A stretch of 64,000 nt of DNA from positions 496,001 through 560,000 of the forward strand of contig NZ_OBEH01000001.1 in NCBI RefSeq assembly GCF_900215465.1. The letters are read 5' to 3'. Below the pieces are notes generated by a model, which saw only the letters and a list, made by a program, of their open reading frames with translations, did not search any database and was not told where the DNA came from. This stretch comes from Flagellimonas pacifica. GTDB lineage: Bacteria > Bacteroidota > Bacteroidia > Flavobacteriales > Flavobacteriaceae. This document shows positions 1-8,899 of this stretch, piece after piece. The translations under genes and the position numbers were made by a program. Every line of letters begins with the position of its first letter. Positions within the stretch are counted from its first letter, which is position 1.

Positions 1-774
1 GGTACTATCATTAATAACGTAGAGTTCAAAATAATCATTGCCCAAGAAGTCATAATCCAGTGTTAAAGTTTTGAGTGTTGCGTCATTTGCCACATCAAAA
101 ACTTCATAATCGCCTTCATAATCCCATTGCAAATTCATAATAGCTGTTCCTGACCCATCTACGGATAATCTGAAAAAATCGCCATTATTTCCGGATAAAA
201 ACTGAAGATAATTTTCATCATCAAACTCATTTATTGCACCTAGTTCACTCGTATAGGTTTTTTCCCAAGCATCATATTCCTGCAAAAAATAGTTGATGTT
301 ATCATAGAAAACCATATCATAATCAAAATCATTGCTGTCATACCCCCTTAAAACATATGAGATATTTGATCTTGAATCTTGGAGTTCCAGGGTATTGTTG
401 TTCAAAGCATAAACTTCCAACAACCAAAGGCCATCTACTTCATGGTCAATTTCCACAGCAGCATTCAGCGTTCCATAAGAACCAACATCTATACCCAGGC
501 CATTTCCGGTTTTTCCAATACCCACCATATTATTATTTGCGTATACCACTCCTCTGTTAAAAGAAATGGTAAATGCACGTTGTAAAAATGGAACCTCCCC
601 CGTTCCTCTTGTTTCATTGATATCTACATACCACAAATCATAAGACTCTAGCACCAAAGCTGTATTTAATGGAGATTCTTCAATAAAATCATCTTCCACA
701 ACAACTTCTGTGTAGCAAGAGGTGGCCAAAATCCCTATCAATAAAATTCCTAAGAGTAGTTTTCCATTTCCCAT
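1..774 (-). CDS. Putative lipoprotein, C-terminus outside window
   Basis: A reading frame of 258 codons runs from an ATG at 774 to the window edge without a stop, so the gene is partial. The N-terminus is a lipoprotein signal: a short charged start, a hydrophobic stretch LLLGILLIGILATSC and a lipobox cysteine at about residue 20, followed by acidic residues (EVVVEDD). The rest is rich in Tyr, Asp and Asn with alternating hydrophobic residues, suggesting a secreted beta-rich domain. It matches the look of a conserved flavobacterial lipoprotein family of unknown function. It is transcribed away from gpsA across a 123-bp divergent spacer. Confidence 0.8.
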   Translation of the reverse strand, partial: MGNGKLLLGILLIGILATSCYTEVVVEDDFIEESPLNTALVLESYDLWYVDINETRGTGEVPFLQRAFTISFNRGVVYANNNMVGIGKTGNGLGIDVGSYGTLNAAVEIDHEVDGLWLLEVYALNNNTLELQDSRSNISYVLRGYDSNDFDYDMVFYDNINYFLQEYDAWEKTYTSELGAINEFDDENYLQFLSGNNGDFFRLSVDGSGTAIMNLQWDYEGDYEVFDVANDATLKTLTLDYDFLGNDYFELYVINDST

Positions 775-872
775 AACCTTGGTTTTTGATTCCCTTAATC
801 TAAACCAAGCACCATGCCAAAAAATGTAATTTACTGACAATCAAACAATAATGATTCATCTGATTTATTTTT

Positions 873-880
873 TAGCTTTG
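873..880 (+). promoter_or_regulatory. -7 promoter element of gpsA
   Basis: TAGCTTTG is an exact match to the Bacteroidota -7 consensus TAnnTTTG and ends 17 nt before the gpsA ATG. No clear -33 TTG is visible at the right distance, so this rests on the -7 box alone. Confidence 0.5.
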
Positions 881-897
881 CTGCCTAAAGTCTATTG

Positions 898-1902
898 ATG
901 GAGGAAGGTAAACTTAGGTTTGGTGTATTGGGAGGTGGTAGCTGGGGAACCGCTATAGTTAAAATGCTCTCTGAAAATTTAGAGCATATTTCCTGGTATA
1001 TGCGAAATGAATCAGCGATTCGACATTTAAAGGTTGAGGGGCATAACCCAAATTATATCAGCTCCGTTCAATTTGATGTTTCCAAATTTTTGTTAAGCAA
1101 TGATATCAATGAAGTGGTCAGTTCATCTGATGTTCTCATTTTTGCCATTCCATCAGCTTTTTTAGAGAATGAGCTTCAAAGACTTAGCGTATCTCTCTCA
1201 GATAAAATAATTTTTTCCGCCATTAAGGGAATTGTCCCAGAGAGTGGTTTAATCGTTGGCGAACACTTTCATGATTATTACCAAATTCCCTTTAAAAATA
1301 TTGGTGTCTTAACTGGTCCTTGCCATGCGGAAGAGGTGGCCATGGAGCGTTTATCCTATCTTACCATCGCTTGTGCGGATTCATCTAAAGCCGAATTGGT
1401 GGCTAAAGTGTTGAAAAGTGACTATATCCGAACAAAAATTTCTGATGATATTATTGGCACTGAATATGCAGCCATGTTAAAGAATATTTACGCCATTGCA
1501 GCTGGAATTGCACATGGCTTGGGATATGGTGATAATTTCCAGAGCGTACTGATGAGCAATGCCATCAGAGAAATGAAACGGTTCATTGATAAAGTATATA
1601 AAATGAAGCGTAACATCAACAACTCAGCATACTTGGGTGATCTTTTGGTGACTGGTTATTCCACTTTTAGCCGTAACCGTATGTTTGGGAATATGATTGG
1701 CAAAGGCTATACGGTAAAAAGCGCCATGATGGAGATGAACATGGTTGCAGAAGGTTATTATGCCACCAAAAGCGCTCATTTACTTCATGAAAAGTTGAAA
1801 AAAAAATCAAAGACACCGATAATCAATGCTGTATACAATATCCTCTACGAAGAAAAAAATCCTAAAAAGGTTTTCAAAAAACTGACGGAAAAGCTGGATT
1901 AA
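898..1902 (+). CDS. gpsA: NAD(P)H-dependent glycerol-3-phosphate dehydrogenase
   Basis: This enzyme reduces dihydroxyacetone phosphate to sn-glycerol-3-phosphate in the cytoplasm, the entry to phospholipid synthesis. The N-terminal Rossmann motif GVLGGGSWGTA is at residues 9-19. LTGPCHAEEVA and EYAAMLKNIYAIAAGIAHGL carry the catalytic-lysine region, and GDLLVTGYSTFSRNRMFG is the family's C-terminal signature. The length of 334 residues is normal for GpsA. A TTG lies one codon upstream (895), but the ATG at 898 is the better start. glpD, which runs the reverse reaction, lies 2.2 kb downstream. Confidence 0.95.
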   Translation: MEEGKLRFGVLGGGSWGTAIVKMLSENLEHISWYMRNESAIRHLKVEGHNPNYISSVQFDVSKFLLSNDINEVVSSSDVLIFAIPSAFLENELQRLSVSLSDKIIFSAIKGIVPESGLIVGEHFHDYYQIPFKNIGVLTGPCHAEEVAMERLSYLTIACADSSKAELVAKVLKSDYIRTKISDDIIGTEYAAMLKNIYAIAAGIAHGLGYGDNFQSVLMSNAIREMKRFIDKVYKMKRNINNSAYLGDLLVTGYSTFSRNRMFGNMIGKGYTVKSAMMEMNMVAEGYYATKSAHLLHEKLKKKSKTPIINAVYNILYEEKNPKKVFKKLTEKLD

Positions 1903-1904
1903 AG

Positions 1905-2657
1905 CTAATTTAAAAGGACCTCATCCGTAACGCTTTTTCCTCTGGGAATGGAATTGTCCAGAACATCAATTGTCATAGCATCATAAGATTTTATATATGC
2001 CCTGTTAACGATATAGGATTTGTGAACTCGCCTAAAATTATCTGGTAATTGTTGTAACGTTCCTTTTATACTTCCATAACTGGTTATTTTGGATTTATCC
2101 ACCAGGTGATAGGTAACATAATTACCAAGGCCTTCCACAAAAAGGATATTCTCCGTAGGTACGCGATGTGTTTTTCTATTGGACCGTATTTCCAATATTT
2201 CGTTTTCCAAACCTTCGTTTTTTTCATTTTCCATAACCCAAAGCTGAAATAACTTAACCCCAAGAATCAGCAATACCGTGGTGTTAATCAACACAATGGC
2301 CCTTACCAACATCATAACACTAAACAATCCTGAACTGGAATCGTTCAACAACAATTCCTCATAAAAAAGATGAATAAAAACCCGTTGCAATATTCCGCCC
2401 AACAACAATGTGAGGCCATATCCTATAAAAAAGTTCAAGAACTTTCGCTTCAGCAAAAAACGGGGCAATAAAAAATAGATGGTGACATAAACCGCCAGAA
2501 TTCGAATTGGAAGCAACACAAATTCCAAATAAAAAGAGGCCAAGTAGCCTTTATCGCCCACCCAAATCAATCCAAACAAAACATAGTACAATACCCAAAA
2601 AATGGCATGCGTAGCAATCCTTGAATTGAATAGATAGAAATTAGTTGCTGATTTCAT
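1905..2657 (-). CDS. Membrane-anchored LytTR-type DNA-binding regulator
   Basis: The N-terminal half (residues about 15-140) has four hydrophobic segments that look like transmembrane helices. The C-terminal half (about 150-250) is a LytTR DNA-binding domain, with the typical ILFVEGLGNYVTYHL and FRRVHKSYIVNRAYI motifs. There is no receiver or kinase domain, so it is a one-component membrane regulator rather than a classical response regulator. The ATG at 2657 is preferred; a TTG ten codons upstream is possible. It is divergent from the PDZ-hydrolase gene across 124 bp, which makes that gene a candidate target (inference). It ends 2 bp after convergent gpsA. Confidence 0.85.
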   Translation of the reverse strand: MKSATNFYLFNSRIATHAIFWVLYYVLFGLIWVGDKGYLASFYLEFVLLPIRILAVYVTIYFLLPRFLLKRKFLNFFIGYGLTLLLGGILQRVFIHLFYEELLLNDSSSGLFSVMMLVRAIVLINTTVLLILGVKLFQLWVMENEKNEGLENEILEIRSNRKTHRVPTENILFVEGLGNYVTYHLVDKSKITSYGSIKGTLQQLPDNFRRVHKSYIVNRAYIKSYDAMTIDVLDNSIPRGKSVTDEVLLN

Positions 2658-2781
2658 GATTTTAAAATTCCATACATCATTGTTCAAGGTTCATTCATAT
2701 AAAAAATGGCTTTCTACGTATAAATTCCCTCTCAGCTAAAAATAGGCAATCTAATTTTAAAGAAAACTTAAATCCATAATC

Positions 2782-4107
2782 ATGAAATCAAAAAACGGTT
2801 TATTCCTATTAAGTGTTCTTACCTTATTTTCAACACTAAGTGTCACATCTCAAATTCTGGGAAGAAGAAGCTCATGGGAAGCAAAAATAAATGGCCCAAA
2901 TGGGAATACTCCAGGAGTTACCATAGCGGAGTTAAACAAGAATAGCCCTTTGGAAAAAGCAGGTTTCCTTACCAATGATGTAATAGTTGAAGTTGATGAT
3001 ATTTTAATAAAGGATGGTGAAGTTTGGAGCGATACTTCCTATGGTCTTAGGTCCAATACTCCAACCAAGGTCAAAGCCATCCGAAATGGAAAAATGGTTG
3101 AGGCAATCGTTCAATTTAATCCTTTGGAAAAGGAAAACCATACAGAATTGGATACCTTTTATGAAGAAGTAACCAGTCCGTACGGTATTACCCAAAGAAT
3201 CATTATTACCAAACCCAAAAAGTCAGGAAAACAACCTGCTATTGTTTTAATAGGAGGACTAAGTTGTTCCAGTATTGAAACATATCCTGGCAGGAAGGGG
3301 AATTGGGTACAGACCATAAAAGATCTGGTTGAAAAATCAGGAATGGTAGTTATGCGAATTGAAAAACCCGGGGTTGGGGACAGCGAGGGGAATTGCGGTC
3401 AATCTGATTTTTTGACAGACATTGCTGGTTTTAGGGCGGCCATTAAAAATTTAAAGTCAAAATCGTATGTTGATACTTCAAAAATTGTGGTCTACGGTTC
3501 CAGTATGGGGAGTGCTTTGGCTCCGCTTTTTGCCAATGAATTTGACCTGGCCGGGGTTATCTCAGATGGGACTTTTTTTAAAACGTGGTACGAGCATATG
3601 TTAGAGATTGAACGTCGTTTACTTCAATTTAGGGGCAATACGGAATCTCAAATAGTGGAAAAAATGAACAAGTACTATATCCCTTTATATTATGGCATGT
3701 TGATTCAAAAAAAGACCTATCAAGAAGTGGTTAATGAATATCCTTCCCTGGCAGATTACAATTATCACTCTGCAGCACACATGTATGGAAGGCCAATGGC
3801 CTACTATCAACAATTGCAAGATTTTGACTTGGCAGGCCAATGGGAGAAAATAAAAGTACCTGTGCGGATTTTGCGCGGCACCAACGATTGGATCATGTCT
3901 TCTTTTGACAATAAAATGATTATCGACGTTTTGAAAAGAAATGGACACCAGGATCATCTTTTATATGAGTACCCCGGTTTAGATCACTGGAACACCATAC
4001 ACGAATCTCCTAAAAACTCATTTGAAGGAAAACCGGGCAAATGGGATGAGGGCACCATCAACCTAGTAATAAAATGGGCCCAAGAAATGGTAGGGTTAAC
4101 ATCCTAA
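2782..4107 (+). CDS. Secreted PDZ-alpha/beta hydrolase fusion
   Basis: A signal peptide (about residues 1-23, ending SVTSQ) shows export. Residues about 40-115 form a PDZ-like domain (GVTIAELNKNSPLEKAGF, then DVIVEVDD). Residues about 125-440 form an alpha/beta hydrolase: the nucleophile elbow GSSMGS, a late acid in RGTNDWI and the catalytic histidine in GLDHW. This is a serine hydrolase/peptidase of the dienelactone hydrolase/S9 type; the substrate cannot be read from sequence. The coding end overlaps the convergent glpD end by a few bases. Confidence 0.85.
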   Translation: MKSKNGLFLLSVLTLFSTLSVTSQILGRRSSWEAKINGPNGNTPGVTIAELNKNSPLEKAGFLTNDVIVEVDDILIKDGEVWSDTSYGLRSNTPTKVKAIRNGKMVEAIVQFNPLEKENHTELDTFYEEVTSPYGITQRIIITKPKKSGKQPAIVLIGGLSCSSIETYPGRKGNWVQTIKDLVEKSGMVVMRIEKPGVGDSEGNCGQSDFLTDIAGFRAAIKNLKSKSYVDTSKIVVYGSSMGSALAPLFANEFDLAGVISDGTFFKTWYEHMLEIERRLLQFRGNTESQIVEKMNKYYIPLYYGMLIQKKTYQEVVNEYPSLADYNYHSAAHMYGRPMAYYQQLQDFDLAGQWEKIKVPVRILRGTNDWIMSSFDNKMIIDVLKRNGHQDHLLYEYPGLDHWNTIHESPKNSFEGKPGKWDEGTINLVIKWAQEMVGLTS

Positions 4108-5771
4108 TTACGTTCTAGGGAAAAGTTGGAGTGGGATATTATCTCTTTTTTCAATTTTTCCCTAAAAGAATTGATTTCATCATCGCTGTAGCCGTATGTT
4201 TTTTTGAATTCTTCCAAAACCGGTTCCATGTAGTTGCGCACACTGTCAATATCAAAATACAACATTCCGGTTCTTCTGATGAAGAAATCCATGGGATTGA
4301 GTGCCATTTCGTGGTCAATACAGAACAACGCTTCGGCACATATCAATTTAACCTTGGCATCCGCTCCGTTCAATGACGCATAGTTTTCCAAAATCACTTC
4401 TACTTGTTTTCCATATGTGGTAACCAGATACCATGCGTCGTACTCCGTAAATCTATCATCTTTTAAGCGGCTAAAAACTTGACTAATACATTTTTTAACA
4501 TGCTTGTATTTTTTAAAATCACTTCCACAAAGTGGGATTTTATCCGTAGTACATTCAGAGATTTGGGCTCCATGATCTTCCTCCATGGACTTGACTATGC
4601 GATCAACCGCCCTTTCGGCCATTTTTCGATATCCCGTAAGCTTACCCCCTGCTATGCTTACAAGGCCTGTGTCCGAAGTAAAGATTTCATCTTTCCTGGA
4701 AAGTTCGGATGCCGATTTCCCTTCTTCATGAATCAAAGGACGTAGACCTGCCCATGAAGAAATAATATCGTTCATCTCCAGATTGATGGAAGGAAACATA
4801 TTGTTCACGGCTGAAATCAAGTAGATGGCATCTGCCAAATCGGTTTTAATATTGTCCTTGTCCAGATTGAAATTTGTATCGGTTGTGCCTACATAGGTAA
4901 CCTTTCCCCGGGGTATGGCAAACATCATTCTTCCATCGGGAATATCAAAATATACAGATTGTTTTACTGGAAGTTTCTCCTTTGGAAAGACCAAATGCAC
5001 TCCTTTGGTCAAATGCAACCGTTTTCCCTTTTTGGAATTGTTCAAGCTACGCAGTTCATCAACCCAAGGCCCAGCAGCGCTTATAACATATTTGGACTTT
5101 ATACTGATCTTCTTGCCAGAAACCTCATCTTTGACCCTAACACCTGCCACTTTTTCATTTTCATAAATGAAATCCACAACTTTTGCATAGTTCAACGCTT
5201 TAGCGCCAAACTGTAAACTGGTTTTAATATTTTCAATGGTCAATCTGGCATCGTCGGTTCTGTATTCTGCATAATATCCAGCTCCATTCAGAATTTTTTT
5301 AGGTAAAAGCGGTTCCAATTTCATTGCCTCTTTTTTCTCCAGCATCCGACGTTTATCATCTCCTGAAACCTGTGCAAGAATATCATAGACCTTCAGGCCA
5401 ATTGAAGTTAACCACTTACCATAAGAGCCGCCTTCTATTAAGGGCAACAACATTTTTTCTGGTAAGACCAAATGAGGGGCCAATTTGTGTACAATGGCTC
5501 TTTCTGAGCCGACTTCTTTTACCAGCCAAAAATCGAATTGTTTTAAATATCTAAGGCCTCCGTGAATTAATTTAGTTGATTTACTACTAGTGCCAGACGC
5601 AAAATCGTCTTTCTCCAACAACAAAGTTTTCAAACCCCTTGAGGCCGAATCCAAAGCAATCCCACCTCCAGTAATTCCACCACCAATTACAATGAGGTCA
5701 TAGGTTTCTTCTTCTACTTTTCGAATGGTTTCTCTTCGGTCCAGATTGGAAAATCTGATGTACTTTTTCAT
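4104..5771 (-). CDS. glpD: FAD-dependent glycerol-3-phosphate dehydrogenase
   Basis: GlpD oxidises glycerol-3-phosphate to dihydroxyacetone phosphate at the membrane and passes electrons to the quinone pool. The FAD-binding motif DLIVIGGGITGGG is at residues 25-37. It is followed by ASRGLKTLLLEKDDFASGTS and the family signature STKLIHGGLRYL, and the C-terminal DAO_C domain is present; 555 residues is usual. A TTG five codons upstream gives a longer frame, but the ATG at 5771 matches the usual N-terminus. Its stop codon overlaps that of the convergent hydrolase. Confidence 0.95.
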   Translation of the reverse strand: MKKYIRFSNLDRRETIRKVEEETYDLIVIGGGITGGGIALDSASRGLKTLLLEKDDFASGTSSKSTKLIHGGLRYLKQFDFWLVKEVGSERAIVHKLAPHLVLPEKMLLPLIEGGSYGKWLTSIGLKVYDILAQVSGDDKRRMLEKKEAMKLEPLLPKKILNGAGYYAEYRTDDARLTIENIKTSLQFGAKALNYAKVVDFIYENEKVAGVRVKDEVSGKKISIKSKYVISAAGPWVDELRSLNNSKKGKRLHLTKGVHLVFPKEKLPVKQSVYFDIPDGRMMFAIPRGKVTYVGTTDTNFNLDKDNIKTDLADAIYLISAVNNMFPSINLEMNDIISSWAGLRPLIHEEGKSASELSRKDEIFTSDTGLVSIAGGKLTGYRKMAERAVDRIVKSMEEDHGAQISECTTDKIPLCGSDFKKYKHVKKCISQVFSRLKDDRFTEYDAWYLVTTYGKQVEVILENYASLNGADAKVKLICAEALFCIDHEMALNPMDFFIRRTGMLYFDIDSVRNYMEPVLEEFKKTYGYSDDEINSFREKLKKEIISHSNFSLERN

Positions 5772-5849
5772 ATCCTTAATTACCAATCAAAACAAGTTAC
5801 ATAAAAAGAAACCTTTTGTTGGCAATCATGAATTAAGATTATATCAATT

Positions 5850-6158
5850 CTATCTGGTAAACTCATATTCTCTTTCTACCAAACATATCCTTACTTTATA
5901 CCAAGAATACCACTCTTTAATTCCATTTTGCTGTGCCACCTTGTGGTCCATATTAGATTTCCAATTGGCAATGGCCCCTAAACTTTCCCAATAGCTTACT
6001 GAAATTCCAAGTTCATCCCTAGCACTTTCAAAATCGATGAATCCAGGCTGCTCACGAGCAAGCTTCTCCATCTCATCTGCCATTTGTCCATACCCATTAT
6101 CCTCTTCTGTTCGGGTATTTGTAAAAATTACGGCGTAGTAAGGTTTTTGTAGCTCCAT
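5850..6158 (-). CDS. ABM-family monooxygenase-like protein
   Basis: A 102-residue protein of the antibiotic biosynthesis monooxygenase fold. It starts with a beta-strand (YYAVIFTNTR), followed by a helix (MADEMEKLAREQPGFIDFES) and the characteristic ISVSYWESLGAIANWKSN motif before a His-containing segment. Relatives are small ferredoxin-like dimers, some heme-degrading and many of unknown role; no substrate can be assigned. The start ATG shares its A with the stop codon of the upstream gene (TAATG), so the two are translationally coupled. Confidence 0.75.
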   Translation of the reverse strand: MELQKPYYAVIFTNTRTEEDNGYGQMADEMEKLAREQPGFIDFESARDELGISVSYWESLGAIANWKSNMDHKVAQQNGIKEWYSWYKVRICLVEREYEFTR

Positions 6159-6514
6159 TAATCTATGTATTGCTTTTCCAAAAAATAGTTTACAAGTGCC
6201 TCTTTCATTAAAACCGATTGTTCTCCCGCTTTCAATGGAGGTAATTGCTCTTTTATCTTATAATGTGGCCAACCATCTTCATCAAAAAAATCGAAATCAT
6301 AATACCCATAAGGTTCCAGCAATCTGCAAATGGCTATGTGCATCAAATTCAGTTTTTCGTCTTTTTTAAAGCTTCTATGAAAATTGCCCAATTCTTGGAC
6401 TCCTACCAGATAGATAATCCCATCTATTTCCAAAGGATCTTCGTCAGAAAATTGACTGGACAGTTTCTCTACCAGAAAATCCCACCTTTCTTTTAGTTTT
6501 TCGTCTCGTGACAT
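6158..6514 (-). CDS. Conserved hypothetical protein
   Basis: A soluble, acidic 118-residue protein with no signal or membrane segment. It contains an IDGIIYLVGVQELG stretch and an aromatic/acidic motif YGYYDFDFFDEDGWPHY. I do not recognise a characterised domain. It overlaps the downstream ABM protein by one base and is divergent from cvpA across 61 bp, so it is the first gene of a two-gene unit. Confidence 0.75.
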   Translation of the reverse strand: MSRDEKLKERWDFLVEKLSSQFSDEDPLEIDGIIYLVGVQELGNFHRSFKKDEKLNLMHIAICRLLEPYGYYDFDFFDEDGWPHYKIKEQLPPLKAGEQSVLMKEALVNYFLEKQYID

Positions 6515-6553
6515 CTGCTTTTTTAGAAGTCCTAAAGGTACAAATCAATATCC

Positions 6554-6561
6554 TATATTTG
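6554..6561 (+). promoter_or_regulatory. -7 promoter element of cvpA
   Basis: TATATTTG matches TAnnTTTG exactly and lies 14 nt before the cvpA ATG, in the divergent spacer. Confidence 0.5.
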
Positions 6562-6575
6562 TTGAAAACCAGTTT

Positions 6576-7088
6576 ATGAGCTTTTTGGATATTGTTATTG
6601 GAATACTCTTGGTCTGGGGACTTTTTAAAGGCCTTAAAAATGGTCTTTTTGTCGAAATTGCTTCGCTAGTAGCCCTTATAGCAGGTATTTATGGAGCAAT
6701 CCATTTTTCTTACATTGCTGGGAATTATCTTGCTGAAAACCTCAATTGGAGTGAGCAATATCTAAAAATAACTTCTTTCCTTATCACTTTCTTTGCCATT
6801 GTTTTATTGGTTCATTTTGCTGGAAAATTTTTGACCAAGATTGCAGATTTTGCCATGTTGGGATTGTTGAACAAGATTGCAGGAGGGATTTTTGGTGCGC
6901 TTAAGGTCGCTGTTATTGTAGGTGCACTATTAGTTTTCTTTGATCGTCTTACTTCCTCTTTCAACTTCATAAATGAGGATACTAAAAAGGAATCAATCTT
7001 CTACGAGCCGGTAAAAGAAATTGGGGCATTTGTATTTAGTCTGGTTCTAGAAGAAAAGGGCGAAGATTCTAATGAACCTGAAAATTGA
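6576..7088 (+). CDS. CvpA family membrane protein
   Basis: A 170-residue inner-membrane protein with four predicted transmembrane helices. The CvpA pattern is clear at the start (SFLDIVIGILLVWGLFKGLK followed by NGLFVEIASL), and the glycine-rich GLLNKIAGGIFGALK segment precedes the last helix. CvpA was first linked to colicin V production in E. coli and is now regarded as an envelope-related protein of unclear mechanism. It is a single gene with its own promoter. Confidence 0.85.
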   Translation: MSFLDIVIGILLVWGLFKGLKNGLFVEIASLVALIAGIYGAIHFSYIAGNYLAENLNWSEQYLKITSFLITFFAIVLLVHFAGKFLTKIADFAMLGLLNKIAGGIFGALKVAVIVGALLVFFDRLTSSFNFINEDTKKESIFYEPVKEIGAFVFSLVLEEKGEDSNEPEN

Positions 7089-7292
7089 CACCTCATACAA
7101 ACGGTATGTTTTTCCCGACAACCCGAATGCCCGTTAACGATGATTTCTTTCTTCACATCCTTTTTTGTGCAACTTAACGGATTAATTTGCAGTCTTATGG
7201 AGATTTTTGGTCTCAAAAAAATCTCCCTCTAGATTAGCCTTCTGGAACACTTGGAATTCTTAGAACAAATTCCAAAATAATATATCCTGAAA

Positions 7293-7808
7293 ATGAAAAA
7301 ATTGTACTTCGCTTTTCTAGCGGTGGCGCTTATATTTTCCTTAAGCACATGCAGTAAGACATCCAACAATGAGGAAGAAAAATTGGCCGAGGCTCTTCTT
7401 GGGAATGAGAAGGTCATAATTGATCCTGAAAAAATGGAAGGTGAATTGCTCGATCTTGTTAATGATCACAGAGCTTCTATCGGACTGACCAAACTTCAAG
7501 CTAATTCTACATCATACAAATATGCTCAGGAACATAACGATTATATGATCTCAAAAAATAAATTGAGTCATGATAATTTTCAATCCAGAGCTTCAAAAAT
7601 AGTTGAAGAGATAAATGCTGTCAAAGTAGGTGAAAATGTAGCAAGGTATTATTCTACCGCCGAACTTACTTTACAAGGTTGGTTAAATAGTTCATCACAT
7701 AAAAAGACTATTGAGGATAGCTACACCCACACCACATTGAGCATAGAACTGGATAAAAACGGAAGGGCTTATTTTACTCAGATTTTCATACGATTGGAGC
7801 AACCTTGA
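7293..7808 (+). CDS. CAP-domain lipoprotein
   Basis: The protein has a lipoprotein signal with a lipobox (LSTC, Cys20) followed by SKTSN. The mature part (about residues 45-168) is a CAP/SCP domain: ALNDHRAS-type helix (LVNDHRASIGL), a histidine in KLSHDNFQSRA, VGENVA and WLNSSSHKKTIEDSYTHTTL. Bacterial CAP proteins of this size are usually secreted and of unknown function. A 10-bp inverted repeat (7199-7208 with 7217-7226) lies in the leader, and a strong terminator follows. Confidence 0.85.
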   Translation: MKKLYFAFLAVALIFSLSTCSKTSNNEEEKLAEALLGNEKVIIDPEKMEGELLDLVNDHRASIGLTKLQANSTSYKYAQEHNDYMISKNKLSHDNFQSRASKIVEEINAVKVGENVARYYSTAELTLQGWLNSSSHKKTIEDSYTHTTLSIELDKNGRAYFTQIFIRLEQP

Positions 7809-7841
7809 CACAAGCTTATTTTATTGTTTAAATTATACTTT

Positions 7842-7869
7842 AAGACCTGTTCAAGAACAGGTCTTTTTT
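7842..7869 (+). terminator. Intrinsic terminator after CAP lipoprotein gene
   Basis: An 11-bp perfect inverted repeat (AAGACCTGTTC with GAACAGGTCTT) closes a very short loop and runs into a T tract. It ends the CAP gene transcript before the dioxygenase gene. Confidence 0.8.
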
Positions 7870-7909
7870 GTTACCAAAGGTTTTTATACCTTTCCTAAAA
7901 AGTTCATAG

Positions 7910-8449
7910 ATGGAGATACAAGCACCTTTTAATCTTAACAAATGGATTGAAGAAAACCGGGACGCCCTAAAACCCCCGGTAGGCAATAAAAACCTCTATA
8001 AAGATGCAGGAGATTATATTGTTATGATAGTAGCTGGCCCTAATGCAAGAAAGGATTATCATTACAATGAAACAGAAGAGCTTTTTTACCAATTGGAAGG
8101 GAACATAGAAGTTCATGTACAAGAAGATGGGCAAAAAAAAACTATGAAACTTGGCCCAGGTGATATGTATCTTCACCCTGCCAAAATTCCTCATTCTCCT
8201 GTGCGATATGAAGGCTCAATTGGTCTTGTTGTGGAACGAAAAAGAGCTGACATGAATGTTGATGATGGGCTGCTTTGGTTTTGCGATAATTGCAATCATA
8301 AATTATACGAAGCCTATTTTACATTGCACGATATAGAAAAAGACTTTTTGGGGCATTTCAAGCATTTTTATAGTTTGGAAGAATTACGGACTTGTGACAA
8401 ATGCGGTACGGTAATGCCCGTAGACGAAAGATTCATAGCTAAAGATTGA
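7910..8449 (+). CDS. nbaC: 3-hydroxyanthranilate 3,4-dioxygenase
   Basis: This cupin dioxygenase opens the ring of 3-hydroxyanthranilate in the kynurenine pathway of tryptophan breakdown, leading to quinolinate/NAD or further catabolism. The Fe(II)-binding cupin shows HYNETEELFYQLEG (His and Glu ligands) and HPAKIPHSPVRY. The C-terminal part holds two CxxC pairs (CDNCNH and CDKCG), the rubredoxin-like metal site of bacterial forms. The length of 179 residues is typical. The DUF1304 gene follows directly, then an aldehyde dehydrogenase with its own promoter. Confidence 0.92.
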   Translation: MEIQAPFNLNKWIEENRDALKPPVGNKNLYKDAGDYIVMIVAGPNARKDYHYNETEELFYQLEGNIEVHVQEDGQKKTMKLGPGDMYLHPAKIPHSPVRYEGSIGLVVERKRADMNVDDGLLWFCDNCNHKLYEAYFTLHDIEKDFLGHFKHFYSLEELRTCDKCGTVMPVDERFIAKD

Positions 8450-8454
8450 AAACT

Positions 8455-8826
8455 ATGTTGTTAATAGCAAAATTTATCATTGTACTGGTTGCCATTTTAC
8501 ATATCTATTTTTTGTGGTTGGAAATGTTTGCTTGGACTACAAAGGCCAAGAAGGTATTTCGCAAATTCCCAGAAGATTTGTTTGAACCTACCAAAACCTT
8601 GGCGGCCAACCAAGGCCTTTACAATGGTTTTTTGGCAGCAGGACTTATTTGGTCCCTATTGATACAAAATCAAGAATGGCAAATGTATGTGGCTCTATTC
8701 TTTCTAAGTTGCGTGGCCATTGCAGGTATTTATGGGGCAATCACAGCATCAAAGAAAATATTTACTGTTCAGGCACTTCCCGCACTTATAGGAATTATGC
8801 TATTACTTCTATCTCATTTCCTTTAA
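8455..8826 (+). CDS. DUF1304 membrane protein
   Basis: A small membrane protein of 123 residues with four hydrophobic helices. It has the DUF1304 pattern: HIYFLWLEMFAWTT near the start, then KTLAANQGLYNGFLAAGLIW and GIYGAITASKKIFTVQALPA. Function is unknown for the family. I chose the ATG at 8455; a TTG at 8446 overlapping the dioxygenase stop is the alternative. It is probably co-transcribed with the dioxygenase gene. Confidence 0.85.
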   Translation: MLLIAKFIIVLVAILHIYFLWLEMFAWTTKAKKVFRKFPEDLFEPTKTLAANQGLYNGFLAAGLIWSLLIQNQEWQMYVALFFLSCVAIAGIYGAITASKKIFTVQALPALIGIMLLLLSHFL

Positions 8827-8835
8827 AAATCTTAG

Positions 8836-8865
8836 TTTGGCTCTCTCGTAATATTCGTAATTTTG
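8836..8865 (+). promoter_or_regulatory. Full Bacteroidota promoter of the ALDH gene
   Basis: TTTG at 8836-8839, an 18-nt spacer and TAATTTTG at 8858-8865 match the -33/-7 consensus and spacing. The predicted transcript starts about 28 nt before the ATG. Confidence 0.7.
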
Positions 8866-8899
8866 AAAAATATAACAATTCATACTTAAAAAGTTATAA

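Noticed and set aside
4131-5554. Several plus-strand frames of 60-90 codons inside glpD
   Set aside because: They are antisense to a complete glpD with all motifs and show no protein-like composition.
7199-7226. Hairpin before the CAP lipoprotein gene as a terminator or riboswitch
   Set aside because: There is no T tract on the plus strand and no conserved riboswitch core; it is only a leader inverted repeat.
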